This document shows positions 12,416 through 23,406 of a DNA stretch of 64,000 bases, piece after piece. The stretch comes from Paracentrotus lividus (lineage: Eukaryota; Echinodermata; Echinoidea; Camarodonta; Echinidae). The stretch lies in the NCBI GenBank assembly GCA_940671915.1, contig CALNVZ010003430.1:15279442-15343441 (forward strand). The letters are read 5' to 3'. Both the position numbers and the translations under genes were made by a program. Position 1 is the stretch's first letter, and the number at the start of each line of letters is the position of its first letter. The notes under the pieces were generated by a model. It did not search any database. It saw nothing but the letters and a program-made list of their open reading frames with translations, and had not been told where the DNA came from.

Positions 12416-13199
12416 TATCAACATATTCGATTTTCTCACGACTCTTGATACGTCGTAAAGAAACTTTTATGACCATGATGACTGTGTTCAAATGAAAGGA
12501 TCTCAAATTCTTAACCTTGTCCCGTTAAAAAATATCCTTAAAATGACCATAAGCGTTTCTATATACCCATCTCAAACAATTTAAAGAAAACCAGTTGAGG
12601 GTCCTTCTGCATGTCCTAAGGGACAACCAAATTAACCTTTTTCACGACCATTTTTAACAAGACAAACTTACAGTAATTCACTGTAATTTACAGGTTAATT
12701 GAATATCTCGGTAGGCCTACTGCCCGTTGGTCCACAGGAAAAAACATTCATACATAAATTTGAAAAACTCAAACTGGTTCATTCCATCAGGAGTACTGGT
12801 ATTTTGAATATCAAATAATGAGCACCTACCTGTTAAGACGACGATCATTTAGTCCCTGGTTCATATCAAAGCGTCATCTTTACTTTTACTCGGTTCTTCT
12901 CTCGCAAGATATCTGCGCTGTACATGTATTCACTTTTTGGTGGACCTCCTCTGCTGTTACGCAATACGACTTGAAGATGCAGTGGAGTCAATAGTAGGCT
13001 AATCGAACATACCCGTTGAAAAGAATCGTGTATTGATTATGATATTGACCAAATGCATGGATGGTGTATGTACTGGAGAAAACAAATGCCCACACTGCGA
13101 GGTATATTCCTTTATTATTTAGAGCGCGGTATTATTGACCCCACCCCCCAACACACGACGAAACGAAAGTTATCTTCTCATGGCCGCGGAGCATTTTTG

Positions 13200-13743
13200 A
13201 AAGTGCGGGGCTGAGCAAAAACGTGTGTGTGTGTGGGGGGGGGGGGGGAAACTGAATACTTGAAAATGTAGGCCCTAATATTTAGAAATTATTAGCAGCT
13301 CCGAAATAGGGTTCAAAAATGTCTGCTCATCTATTTAAAAAAGATCAGATGTTAGGGGTCTCAGGAAGCATCGCAGTTAGAGACATTTTTTTTTTTGTGG
13401 GGGGGGGGGGGAGGGGAACAAACAAATTATTTTTTATCATTAAATATTCTTTCATACTTCATCTTTAAAAATAAAAAAAATAAAAAAAAAAGAATACCAA
13501 TCCAAGTAAGGCGATTTGCATTTGGATACCATTGGCGTCCGTCCGTCCATTGTCCGTCTGTCCATCTTCCGGTGTCCGTCCGTCACACGGTGGGCGAGAC
13601 ACAATCTGCCTATTGCCTTGTTATTTTTTGTTTGTTTTGTTTTGTTTTTTAAACCCACTGTTCCACTTTTAAATAAAACATGTAAGAAACATGAATTCAC
13701 TTGTTTTTCTCAATGACATGTTCATTACAGTAAAGAAGAAAAT

Positions 13744-13784
<41 letters not shown>

Positions 13785-13790
13785 TGACAG
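13200..13790. repeat. homopolymers and GTCC-rich simple repeat
   Basis: Holds poly-G (13233-13248, 13399-13412), an A-rich tract near 13470-13492, a GTCCGTCC-type region (13537-13585) and a 39-base T tract (13743-13781). Open frames here follow the simple sequence. The stretch from 12415 to 13200 has no recognised feature. Confidence 0.7.
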
Positions 13791-13814
13791 TTCGATTGTG
13801 GCTTATTTTCTATA

Positions 13815-14935
13815 CACAACAAAAAAAGTAAGTCCCCTTTAATCAAATTGGTATAACTTTTTAACCAAGAGGAATTTTACGAATTTTATTACATGTTTTT
13901 GGACTAAAATTCTATTGCTTACTTTGGATAATTGTCACAGACCTTCTTAGATAGTTCATTCGATTTGAGTTTCACGAAAATTTCAGTGTTTTATGCTTCA
14001 GTGAGCAGACGATATTAAAAAAATATGAAAATAAGAAGAAATTTCAGAGCTTTAGTCCTACCCAATGCCTTATCAGATTCTCAATTTAACGTTTGTTCCT
14101 GTTAGTTAGTACCACCATGAGGTTGTGTGCCAAGTTCCATGAAAAAACTTTCAGTAAAATTAACAAAAATTATCAATGAAATCAAGCCGAATTTCAATTT
14201 TGTTGACATTTTGATTTTCTCTCCATTGACATTGTGTACAATTTCGAGGCGAAAACATACCCTGAATCAACATCCTGGAACTTTTTAACAAAAAAGGTGT
14301 AGAGCAATAACATTTGGCAGTTATGTTTATACACTCATCGACTAACTTATGTGCGAATATGAGATAAAACCGTAGCGTAATGCATGAATAAACACACATT
14401 AAAGACAAATTTGTCATGACAAAAGTCACAAAAGTCACCTTTAAAGTGTGCTCGCTCGTCCATGACACGACGGATAGTGCTCATGTTCTCACAAAATGTG
14501 TCGATTATGTTGATGATAATATCTGATGACAATTCTTTAAATAAAATTGTTGGATTTTACCATTTTTAGAGGTCTAAACATAATTCTTAAAATTGTGCTC
14601 ACTCATCCATGAAAAATAGTGCAATGTATCGGGATTGGTGTTGGATGGTCAAATTTTGGATGCTAAAACCACCCAAACAATTCAACACAAGGTAAAAAGA
14701 AAATTTTAGAAAATTTTTATTTTTACATACCAAAAAATGACCCTTGTAACTTTTCAAAATGTCCATTTTTGATTTAAACGCTGATCACGCATGCATGTGT
14801 TAGGGGATCGATGTCATTTTTTCACAGACGGTACTCAATAAGTGTAAAAAAAAAAAACCCTTCCCAATTATTCTGCTCAAAACAATCCCGTTCAAAAGTT
14901 GATTAGGGGGGGGGGGGACTTACTTTTTTGTTGTG
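13815..14935. mobile_element. 1.1-kb TA-flanked TIR element related to 2349-4339
   Basis: The ends CACAACAAAAAAAGTAAGTC and its mirror are flanked by TA (13813-13814 and 14936-14937). The subterminal sequence (ACTTTTTAACCAAGAGGAATTTT) resembles that of the 2349-4339 foldback. It carries the same degenerate TCATGCTTCAGTGAGCA motif (13988, and inverted near 14446 and 14594). No transposase. Most of it, minus the left end, is repeated at 23407-24430. Confidence 0.8.
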
Positions 14936-14940
14936 TATAA

Positions 14941-15550
14941 TTGAAAAAGGAGTGATTTATGGGTTGATATGGTTTGTTGGTTGATTCATCGCTTGATTGA
15001 TCGCTCGATTGCTTTGTTTGTTTGTTTTATTGATTGTCTGTTTGATTGCTTGATTGATGTATTCATTAAATGATTCATCAATTTGTGATTGAATAAATGA
15101 TTAATAGATTGACATTTTGAATGAGTATTTTTTTATTTTTATTTATTGTTTGTTTGAATGGTTGATTAATTGATCGATTAATAGTTACTTTTTTATTCAT
15201 TGTTCGAATGATTGATTAAATCATTGAACGAATCATAGGAAATCAACTCGAAAGATTAACATAATCATTGATATGTGCAAAGCAACAATCAATCCGCATG
15301 AAAGTAGGCCTACCTGATTCAGAATAATGACACAATTTCAATACCCTTTGAATTGTGCGCAAGCCTATTTTTTAGCCCATGACATAAACGTTCCGTGTTC
15401 GCTCAAGCATGAACGAAACTTAATATTTTAAATGGCATTTGAAAGATACGACTTCAGAGCATCTTTTAACATCAAAACATAGACATCCTAATTTAAAACA
15501 AAATTTTGAAAGACTTTTCAAAACTGTCCCGTTTTTATTGATACGCACTG
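14941..15550. mobile_element. right-hand part of a TA element of the 41086-42467 family
   Basis: From about 15370 the sequence matches the right terminus of the element at 41086-42467. It includes the motif GTTCGCTCAAGCATGAAC and the end CCCGTTTTTATTGATACGCA followed by CTG and TA. Upstream is a degenerate TTGATTGA-rich region also found inside that family. The left terminus is missing. Confidence 0.7.
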
Positions 15551-15554
15551 TACA

Positions 15555-15910
15555 AAGAGTAACTCATATTCTATCTAATGATACCAAAATCATACCGATA
15601 CTGTCATGGATGACTGAACACTCGAGTGTTTAAAAACATTGGTCAAAAGTGATCTGTACCAAGTTGTCTGAGAAGCAGCCCTGGCTTTCTGATCATTCAT
15701 CATGTTCATTGTTTGTTTGAGGTCAGCCTTCCTGAGTCCATTCATTAGGCACAAAGGATTACTTGATCTATCGAAATGCAAGGGTTGCTTTTGCTCAAAC
15801 TTGGGACAAGGCACTTTTTACGCTTGTTTTTTTAAAGCCCAACAGCTCAGTCACCCGTCACAACACAGGTATAAGTTTGGTATCATTGAAAAGAATATGA
15901 GTTGCTCTTT
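15555..15910. mobile_element. MITE with GAGTAACTCATATTC ends
   Basis: Inverted ends AAAGAGTAACTCATATTC and GAATATGAGTTGCTCTTT enclose about 320 bp, with ATGATACCA/TGGTATCAT just inside. Copies occur at 958-1388 (reverse) and 25068-25430. The 74-codon and 71-codon frames inside are not conserved. DNA from 15911 to 16500 includes a poly-G tract and no recognised gene. Confidence 0.7.
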
Positions 15911-16679
15911 ATCATGATATATATTTCAAGGTAACACAAGCTATAATATTTTAATATGGGGCTCTCAAAGTTGGGTATACTTTTTTTCTGAGACTCACTG
16001 TATAATACCAGTAGCGGAAGCAGACCGGAGTCACACAATGAACTTACCGGGCCCATGCGTAAACATAATAGAGCCGCTTTTGTCCCCAAACAATTGGGCC
16101 CCTGAAATGCATTCAATTCGATTTTCTTGGATCCGCGCTGAAGTACTGTAAATTTCGAAATGTAATGTTTTCATATCGCAGGCGGGTGCATGATCCTTAA
16201 CTTTCATTATCCACAGTGGCGGATCCATCGGCGGGGAAGAAGAGAGCACCCTCTTTGGCATTGGCGGCAATCCCGGGGGGGGGGGGGCGGGGACGCGTGT
16301 CCCCCTCGATTTTTTCTGGGGGTCGTCCCCCCTCGATTTTTTAAAGCTAAACATTTTTTAATTTAGTGATCAGCTCGTGAAGGTAATAAAGAGGCAAAAT
16401 GCATGTAAATACAATGCTACAGTAATATAAGGCAAAAATTTCGGCTCGCGCTTCGCTCTCGCAAACAATGTCATTAGTTTCTGCATAATATGCGAAGAAG
16501 GTCATTCTAATTCGAATTTTTGATTTACAAATATGTATCATTGAGACGCCCTTTTTTCCGCTTGAGTACAAATTTGCTTGCCTCGCCTTTCGTATCGTGG
16601 GTCAGTCGCTTTATCCAAATATCAACATTTTTCCCTCCCTCAAAAACAATTTTAATATTCTCACATCGGTCCAATCCTG

Positions 16680-16832
16680 TTCTCCCCCTCACCCACTTTC
16701 TCGCTCTCTTTCCTTCTCTCTCTCTCTCTCTCCCCCTCTCTAGTATGCATCCCTTTATCATTCGGCACCCTCTCTTTCCTTTTCTCTCTCTCCCTCATCC
16801 TCTCTCATCGCATGTCTCCCTTCTCTCACATG

Positions 16833-16904
<72 letters not shown>

Positions 16905-17330
16905 ATCTCTCTCTCCTCATAATAAATGCACCCCTCTCTGTCTCCCAGCTGTAAGGAACCCTTTCTTTCTCTCATCACGTCTCTTTTATCCCTTTCTCAC
17001 GCACGCTCGCACACACACGCACACACGCCCTACACACGCACACTCTCTCTTGCTCGCTCTCTCTCTCTCATCATAATAAAATCACCCTCTCTGTCTCCCC
17101 ACCTGTCAGGCACCCTTTCTTTCTCTGACACTCTCTCATCATATGCCTCTTCTCTCTCTCTCTCCGTCGCTTTTCTTGTCCTCCTTCCATTTATTTATTT
17201 TTCTCTCTCTAACCTATTCCCTGCCCTCTCTTTGCCTTCCTTTATCTACACCCCTCTCCCCCTCTCTCCTTTGTATTTTCATCTCATTAACCCACCTTCC
17301 ATATTTTCGCCGAATCAATTGCCCTGAGTA
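16680..17330. repeat. pyrimidine-rich region with (CA)n microsatellite
   Basis: Long CT-rich DNA holds (CA)n at about 16832-16901 and (CT)n blocks at about 16717, 17057 and 17151. Open frames of up to 144 codons here encode only Ser/Leu/Pro/His runs and are not genes. The noisy duplicate is at 26270-26830. Confidence 0.9.
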
Positions 17331-17562
17331 GCCACCTCGATCGAGAACTTCTCAAGCCTTGGACGAATCTTCTAAGCTCAAATCGCGTTATAAATGATCT
17401 TTTGCAACATTCATACAACAAAATACATAATCAAGAACCAGACTGAGTAAAATGCTTTCCCACGTATTTTCATGTTTCTGATATAAATGTAAATGCCAAT
17501 TAATACTGAAGATATTCAGTTGTATGCTAATAGTCGATAGTGTTGGGAAACAGAACAATATA

Positions 17563-17895
17563 CACTGTAAAAAATAAAGAAAAAAGAAAAAAAGAAAAAG
17601 AAAAGTGATGTCAGCAGAGTCGCCATACAAAAGTGTAATTTAAAATAACAGTTTTGTTGTAAATTTCTCCTCTAATAATTAAAGAGAGAGAAGAAAAAAA
17701 TCATTAGAGTTCTATGGCTTACATATTTGGTTAAAACGGAACAAATGTGTTACTTCTGATGTATATTTTGTATTTCTCACGTAATTATTTGCAGGAGAAA
17801 TTTACAACAAAATTGTTTTTAAAAATACATTTTTTTTAAATGGCGACTCTGCTGACAGCAGATTTGCTGTAAAAATACTAATATTTTTTACAGTG
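17563..17895. mobile_element. 333-bp TA-flanked MITE with CACTGTAAAAAAT ends
   Basis: The ends CACTGTAAAAAAT and ATTTTTTACAGTG are flanked by TA (17561-17562 and 17896-17897). The arms share GTCAGCAGAGTCGCCAT and GAAATTTACAACAAAA blocks in opposite orientation. The termini resemble those of the tRNA-module MITEs at 45569 and 58189. The duplicate lies at about 27134-27465. Confidence 0.82.
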
Positions 17896-18072
17896 TACCT
17901 GTAATACCCTTCTCTACTTTACAAAAAAAAAAAAAAAAAATTTAACAATCTAAATAAAGTACATGCAGTTGTGAGTAATTATTGGAATATAAAATTCTAC
18001 TCATATTTAACTGGTCAAATCTTTACAGGGGATTGATTTTATGCTTAGTTTTGTTGCAGCCTTCATGTTAAA

Positions 18073-18291
18073 GGTGATATCTCACATGAGCAGACGTCTC
18101 CTGGACTCCGGGATGTTTCTGAGACTTCGAGACTCGGGAGACGTCTGAGACCAGGAAACAAAAATCTAATTTAATATGAACACGTTCCATTTGCCCGTGA
18201 CGCATGAGACGTCCCTGAGACAAAAAAGATGTCCCCGAGACGAAGTCGCAAATTGGTCTCAAACGGTCTCATGTCAAGTGAAATACCACCA
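18073..18291. mobile_element. MITE with GGTGATATCTCAC ends
   Basis: The left end GGTGATATCTCACATGA mirrors the right end near CATGTCAAGTGAAATACCACC. The interior is rich in GAGAC/GTCTC words, including GAGACGTCT. Copies or fragments occur at 12350, about 27645 and 43272. The DNA between 18292 and 18790 is AT-rich and probably 3' flank of the P450 gene. Confidence 0.68.
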
Positions 18292-18790
18292 TGCGATGAT
18301 AAAGAAAGCTATTAACAACATGTATTGATATTTATGATTGAATTTTTTTAATACCGATGTCAAATCATAATGTCACAATTCAGTTTGTTGTTTCTGCACC
18401 ATCTTGAATAGATACTCTCGCAATAAGCGTGTACGCTGTCGTTAAATTAAAGATAATTGAAAAATGAAAAGTAACATATTTTTGTAACATGAATTGGGCA
18501 CATGCATTTTAATGAAATTAAACGCAGTAGCTATCTCACCGCATATGAAATTGCAAATGCTTTAAAATTGGATAAAGTTCATAATATACCTATGCTCAAT
18601 ATTCATACATTTCGTATCGTTTTCAGCAATACATTTTAGAGGCTCCAAAACCTAGATATATACTTAACATTTCTATAAATTTTTTTTTTTCCAGAGAAGT
18701 TTTTGCAGAATATTATAGCATGATCTTTAGAGAGATTATGTCATCAAAGAGTGAATGGTCTTGATTTCGTGATACACAATATATGTACGC

Positions 18791-20347
18791 TTATGACCTC
18801 GGATCAACCCGAACGTTAAATTCTTTGCAGCGTGAAGCGAGACCATACACATACTCCAGACTTACTTCCTTACCATCTTGACTACTGAAGTTTAGTTGGT
18901 GCAGGAATGTGGTGAAATAGATGAAGAGATTGATGCGGGCCAAGTCTGAACCGAGACACCTTCTGCGACCGAGGCCGAAAGGAATCACAAGGTTCCTCTT
19001 TTCTTCGTCCAGAGTTCCATCTTCAGCTAGGAATCGACGAGGGTCAAAGACTTCTGGTTGGTCCCAAACCTCTGGATCAAAGTGAGCTGAATAGAGGTTG
19101 ACAAAGACCGTCATCTCCTTTGGAACATAGTAACCTTCAAGTACAGTGTCCGTAGTCGTACTGTGGGGAATGGCAAATGGGATAGCTGGTATGTGACGTT
19201 GGATTTCAAGAAGGCATGACTGCGTCAACGGAAGATTGTCACGGTCGTTCAAGGTTGGCAAACGATCGCGACCAACCACCTTATCGATCTCGTGTTGGAC
19301 GTCAGTCTGAATCTGAGGGTATTTGGCCATATAGAGGATGGTCCATTCCAGGGTTGTTGAAACGGTCTCAAAACCTGCTCCGAAGAGATCATAGGCAGTT
19401 TGAAGGAGTGTCTTTCCTCCCAAACCTAAGCGTTCAAGTTCTTCCTTTCCCCGATTACTGCTTTGAGACGTAGTAATGAGATGATCCATTATATCTCGTT
19501 CAGATCCAGGTTCATATGCTGCGTGGTGCTCTTCTATGAATTCAGATAATATATCTGAAAATAACTTCCGATATTTTAGGAAGGTAGCTGTGGATTTGGC
19601 GAAGAACATTTTCATCCATGGTAAGAAGTCTACTGGGTTTCCACTTCCGGTCGCCTTCGTGAAACGATCAACCGTATTTAGCATATTGATCAGCTTCTGA
19701 TCATCATAGGAGCTACGCTTACTGAACATATACCAAAGTATGATGTTGCTTACCGATAGACGCAACAGACCTCTAATGTCTTTGTCGCTGTCAGGCTTAG
19801 ACTCCCTCAGGTGTCGGACAAGTTCTTCTGCTTCTCCTTTTGCCACATCCTCTAAAAACTGTACCTGACTTCCTGCAGTAAAGTGCCGAAAAGACGTCTC
19901 AGCAAGCTTTCGATGGAGCTTCCATTGCTCAGTGTACGTGCTAAAAGAAAGTGATGGACCATATATATTCTTTTGATTGATTAAGTTGAAGGTGAACAGG
20001 TCTGGGCGACCCGCAAAGACGACAGATTGCTTCACCAGTGCATTCTGGATCGCCTCCAGTCCGTTCAAGACAAGAACAGGTCGGCTGCCCATTTGGATCT
20101 TGAAGATATTTCCATACACCTTTGCCATCTTCATCAATGATAGATGTGGGCCGCTTCGGTCTAAAGACGGCATGTTACCGAACAGAGGCACTCCCCATGG
20201 ACCAGGTAGTGGACGTCCTCCCATAGTCTCTATCGTCTCCCTCTCTCGCTTCGTACGAATCAAATATCGAGTGATGAGAATACCAGTAGTTATTATCACT
20301 GCATAGGTAGTGACTGATAACGGATTCAAGTATTGACTTTCAGCCAT
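18791..20347 (-). CDS. cytochrome P450, CYP1-like (clan 2), intronless
   Basis: Encodes a 518-residue haem-thiolate monooxygenase, expected to sit on the cytoplasmic face of the endoplasmic reticulum. Visible in order: an N-terminal membrane anchor (about 12-30, VTTYAVIITTGILITRYLI), a proline-rich hinge PLPGPWG (46-52), C-helix WKLHR (142-146), I-helix GAGFETVSTT (323-332), ExxR as EIQR (381-384), DPRRF (435-439) and the haem loop FGLGRRRCLG with the ligand Cys at 464. The stretch IPFAIPHSTTTDT is typical of CYP1 enzymes, so CYP1-like is favoured over CYP17-like. The length is normal for the family and all key residues are present. The start at 20347 has A at -3 and G at +4. An in-frame ATG at 20368 would add seven residues; further upstream only a TTG continues the frame. 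The whole gene lies in one exon. Substrate cannot be predicted. Confidence 0.92.
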   Translation of the reverse strand: MAESQYLNPLSVTTYAVIITTGILITRYLIRTKRERETIETMGGRPLPGPWGVPLFGNMPSLDRSGPHLSLMKMAKVYGNIFKIQMGSRPVLVLNGLEAIQNALVKQSVVFAGRPDLFTFNLINQKNIYGPSLSFSTYTEQWKLHRKLAETSFRHFTAGSQVQFLEDVAKGEAEELVRHLRESKPDSDKDIRGLLRLSVSNIILWYMFSKRSSYDDQKLINMLNTVDRFTKATGSGNPVDFLPWMKMFFAKSTATFLKYRKLFSDILSEFIEEHHAAYEPGSERDIMDHLITTSQSSNRGKEELERLGLGGKTLLQTAYDLFGAGFETVSTTLEWTILYMAKYPQIQTDVQHEIDKVVGRDRLPTLNDRDNLPLTQSCLLEIQRHIPAIPFAIPHSTTTDTVLEGYYVPKEMTVFVNLYSAHFDPEVWDQPEVFDPRRFLAEDGTLDEEKRNLVIPFGLGRRRCLGSDLARINLFIYFTTFLHQLNFSSQDGKEVSLEYVYGLASRCKEFNVRVDPRS

Positions 20348-20368
20348 AGTGTCTGGTAACTTTTTCAT

Positions 20369-21060
20369 CTTTTGTCTTTTAAACACGAATTTAGAATGTT
20401 TCAAGCTGAAATCAACTTCATATCAAAACACAGCTCATGCACACAAGCGATGTGGACCGTTCAACTGCATGTATCGCTTTAAACGCATGAAAATCATTTT
20501 TCTCACTGATGTAAAGAAGCGCGTGCTGTTGTGTGATGATTGCTATGCATTTGTACCCAGGTCAAGTTCGCTCAAAAACCCTTATGAAATCGGAGAACAA
20601 AGCTGTTTTATAACGCTACTCTATTCACATAGTCTTTGACATCAGACGGCCTGAATCACATAATATATCTTAAATAATGAAAAAGTTGAACGATTACTTT
20701 CTGCCATACATTTCATTTCAATTCAATAATGGTTTACTGGTACATTTTACACGAAAATTAAAAAGCAGCCCAAAACCTTGTGAAATTATATCTTTTTATT
20801 TATATCAAACTTATTTTTAAATCTATATATAAACTTTAAAATCCCAGACCGGTCAGACATATTCAAGTGCATAAAGAAAACAGTAATTATGATCAAAGAA
20901 CTTTCCCATGTAAGACCACTGCCCTGTAACATAAAAGAGGTACCATCAATCCTACAATCGATTGTAACTTATAGTGCATGGTTTACCAGAGACTTATGAT
21001 TGATACCAATCGTAAGATCTATCGTATCTTTTCAGAGGCGTTAAACGCTCTGAGAATACA
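20369..21060. other. upstream flank of the P450 gene
   Basis: AT-rich DNA 5' of the minus-strand P450. It should contain its promoter, but I see no certain TATA box or binding site. A 96-codon frame at 20349-20639 overlaps the 5' end on the opposite strand and is unrecognised. Confidence 0.4.
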
Positions 21061-21122
21061 AAGCATTGGATTGAAGGGGCAAACCATTGTGTGTTAACAA
21101 TGACTTGCCCCTTCAATCCTTT
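21033..21122. repeat. two adjacent short hairpins
   Basis: Hairpin 1, near 21033-21054, is CAGAGGCGTTAAACGCTCTG. Hairpin 2 (21068-21119) pairs GGATTGAAGGGGCA with TGCCCCTTCAATCC, with partial pairing continuing into the loop. The second has the size of a short precursor-like hairpin but could equally be a decayed MITE. Both are kept in the duplicate near 30720. Confidence 0.5.
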
Positions 21123-21192
21123 CAGTCAGGCTTCCGACGCCTTGGTATCTTTTATTGTTAAAGATAATGTATATAAACTTATAGAACTGTCA

Positions 21193-21221
21193 TAATAATA
21201 ATAATAATAATAGTAATAATG

Positions 21222-21255
<34 letters not shown>

Positions 21256-21345
21256 TAATAACAATAATAATAATGACAATAACAATAATAATAATAATAA
21301 TAATAATGATACTACTACTAATAATAATAATAATAATACTACTAC

Positions 21346-21376
<31 letters not shown>

Positions 21377-21384
21377 AATAATAG
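21193..21384. repeat. (AAT)n microsatellite
   Basis: About 190 bp of ATA/AAT triplets with occasional GAT, CAT and ACT variants. The poly-isoleucine frames on both strands are artefacts. The duplicate is at about 30850-31040. Confidence 0.95.
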
Positions 21385-22599
21385 GGATGTCCACTAAAAT
21401 TTAAAGTTATTTTTAAGTTGTTTTTGCTAGGCTTATTGAATAGAGCATGTTAAAAGAAACAATTTGGTACTTGAATTATCACCATGGATGTTCCATTTCT
21501 AAGATATGACCCAAAGTGTCTCAGATTACCAATGAGCTGCTAGAAACACTTTACAAGTTTCAGACAAGCCAGAAAATGCTATAATAGTCAAGTTTTGTCC
21601 TTTGTCTTTTGATTTTATTAAACCATAATCTTACCAAATAAATTTCTATGCGTGTTCAACATTGAATGGGATTTGTACACAATTAAGGCGTATGATTAGA
21701 TTATAACAAAAAAGTTATGGCAGTACAAAATTGATGGTTTAGCATGTATTTACGTTTGTGTCCAATATTGAACCTCCGTGGGAAAATATACTCTCCATAG
21801 GTGGCATGTTTCAAGTTGACCCCTAGCAATAGGCTTTTCATGTGTGTGGCCCAGAGCTGGAGTGTTGAGAGGGTAGAGTAATTTTGGAAAACTTTAATAA
21901 TGGCCAGTGGTAAACATTGTTTTCTTTTGTTTTTTTCACCCAAACATTTTGATCCTAAAAAAGTGAAATATAGATATCCATTTTTTTTCTTTTGTTTTTA
22001 TTATTTTTGTTTTGTATATTTATTTATTTTTTACATTTTATTTTTTATCTTCGCTTTATTTTTTTTGTTTATTATTTATTCTTATGTTTTTTTACTTTTT
22101 TTCTTGTCTTTTGTTTCTTTTTTTGAATGTATTTGTGTTGTTATATAGTCTTTTATTACATTCGCTCCATACCGGCTCGTCTGCTCGGCATATGTCGGGC
22201 GCTTAACTCAAACACACAGTCCTCCTTATCTGAATGTATTCCAATCATGAGAAATTCCATCATAACACCACATCACACAGAAGCATCACTTTCAAACACG
22301 CTGTAGTTTTCTTCTATCAATTTTTCAACAGGAGAAGTTGATCACCTGCTGAGTATTTTGTAAGGAAGAACTGACCAATTTGGAATAAAAATGAATTGAT
22401 ATTTACACTGGCCAAAAGACAATTTCGAAAGCTTGTTTTTTATTGAAAATTTTGCTATTTCTCTGCCTGTGTTTATTGAGTAGCAGAAACACTTAGTGCA
22501 TGGGCTATTTGTTTGCATTGTAAATTGCATGGGTGCCTACATCCATACAGTGAAGTTGGAAACGTTCTAGTGGCTTTTTGCTTGTCTTGGCCATCCCTA
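21382..22599. mobile_element. hAT-like TIR element (TAGGGATG family)
   Basis: The left end TAGGGATGTCCACTAAAA and right end GGCCATCCCTA form short TIRs. It matches the element at 52568-54610 along most of its length. Insertion in the (AAT)n repeat hides the target duplication. An extra segment of about 235 bp (21979-22212) is absent from the other two copies. No transposase frame. Confidence 0.78.
21979..22212. mobile_element. copy-specific insertion with T-rich tract
   Basis: About 235 bp starts with a long T-rich region and ends with a GC-richer block (ACCGGCTCGTCTGCTCGGCA). The copies at 31039 and 52568 run directly across this point. In reverse orientation it looks like a head plus A-rich tail, as in a retroposon, but there is no recognisable RNA-polymerase III promoter. 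The 82-codon frame here is a poly-Phe artefact. Confidence 0.5.
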
Positions 22600-23406
22600 T
22601 AATAATTACATGGGATTTTAGTAGCCCATTTTCCATTTTATAAATGTTTTACGTCATAGACCGTACATGACTACAGGGCAAAACTCGGCAAAACTGGGAA
22701 CCTTTGGCTTTTTTTTTTTTTTTTTTTGTCTTGAAGTCATATTTCCGGAATTTCTACTTTGTACAAAACGTGAGTGTATAAGAACCGGAAAAAAACCCCA
22801 CAGAAAACGGAAACCTTAATTAATGTACATGCACAAACCCTCACTACAAAAAGTTCGAACATAATAAAAGCATTTAACAGATATCAGCGTATTGCCTAAA
22901 TCACTGAGCCGCATGATTGATATTTACATCATGCGGCTCATATTGAATATCAGATCCAGGATTTGAAAATGGGGGGGGGGGCGCTCCCCAGAAATTTGAA
23001 AAAATAGGGGGGGCGAGATTTAAACATGTTCAGTCAATGAGGGGTTTAAAAAAAGTAGGAGGGGCACCTAGCCGTTGTGGCCCACCTTGATTCGCCACTG
23101 CTTACGTTAATTGGGCTATCCGCCAGCGTTCGTTAACATTTCATTTCTTCAAACACATAGGCCTACATTAAGTAGTAGGTATTACAACGTATTTATATGA
23201 ATCTATACCACCAAACTCAATCTGCAAATTAAAAATCTTCCCTTCGCACAGAAGAGAAGATTCCTATAATATTCCTATATTATATATATTATTAGGGCTT
23301 ATATAATTAATTGCACATACACACAGAAAAAAATAAGTGTCTAAGTGACCCTTTTACAAGAGTCCAGCTCTGTCCCTGAGATGACACTTAAATTGGTTAA
23401 AGCAAC
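22600..23406. other. AT-rich flank with short hairpin and start of array sequence
   Basis: Contains a hairpin TGAGCCGCATGAT / ATCATGCGGCTCA near 22904-22939 and poly-G at 22971. Near 23322-23406 is the leader (ACACAGAAAAAAATAAGTGT, TCCCTGAGATGACACTT) that elsewhere precedes the GACTC hairpin arrays (32820, 61141). Here it stops abruptly at 23406. Confidence 0.55.

Noticed and set aside
16520-17331. Open frames of 62-144 codons with Ser/Leu/Pro/His repeats
   Set aside because: They read through CT and CA microsatellites; composition explains them.
21179-21404. Poly-isoleucine ORFs on both strands
   Set aside because: Translation of an (AAT)n repeat.
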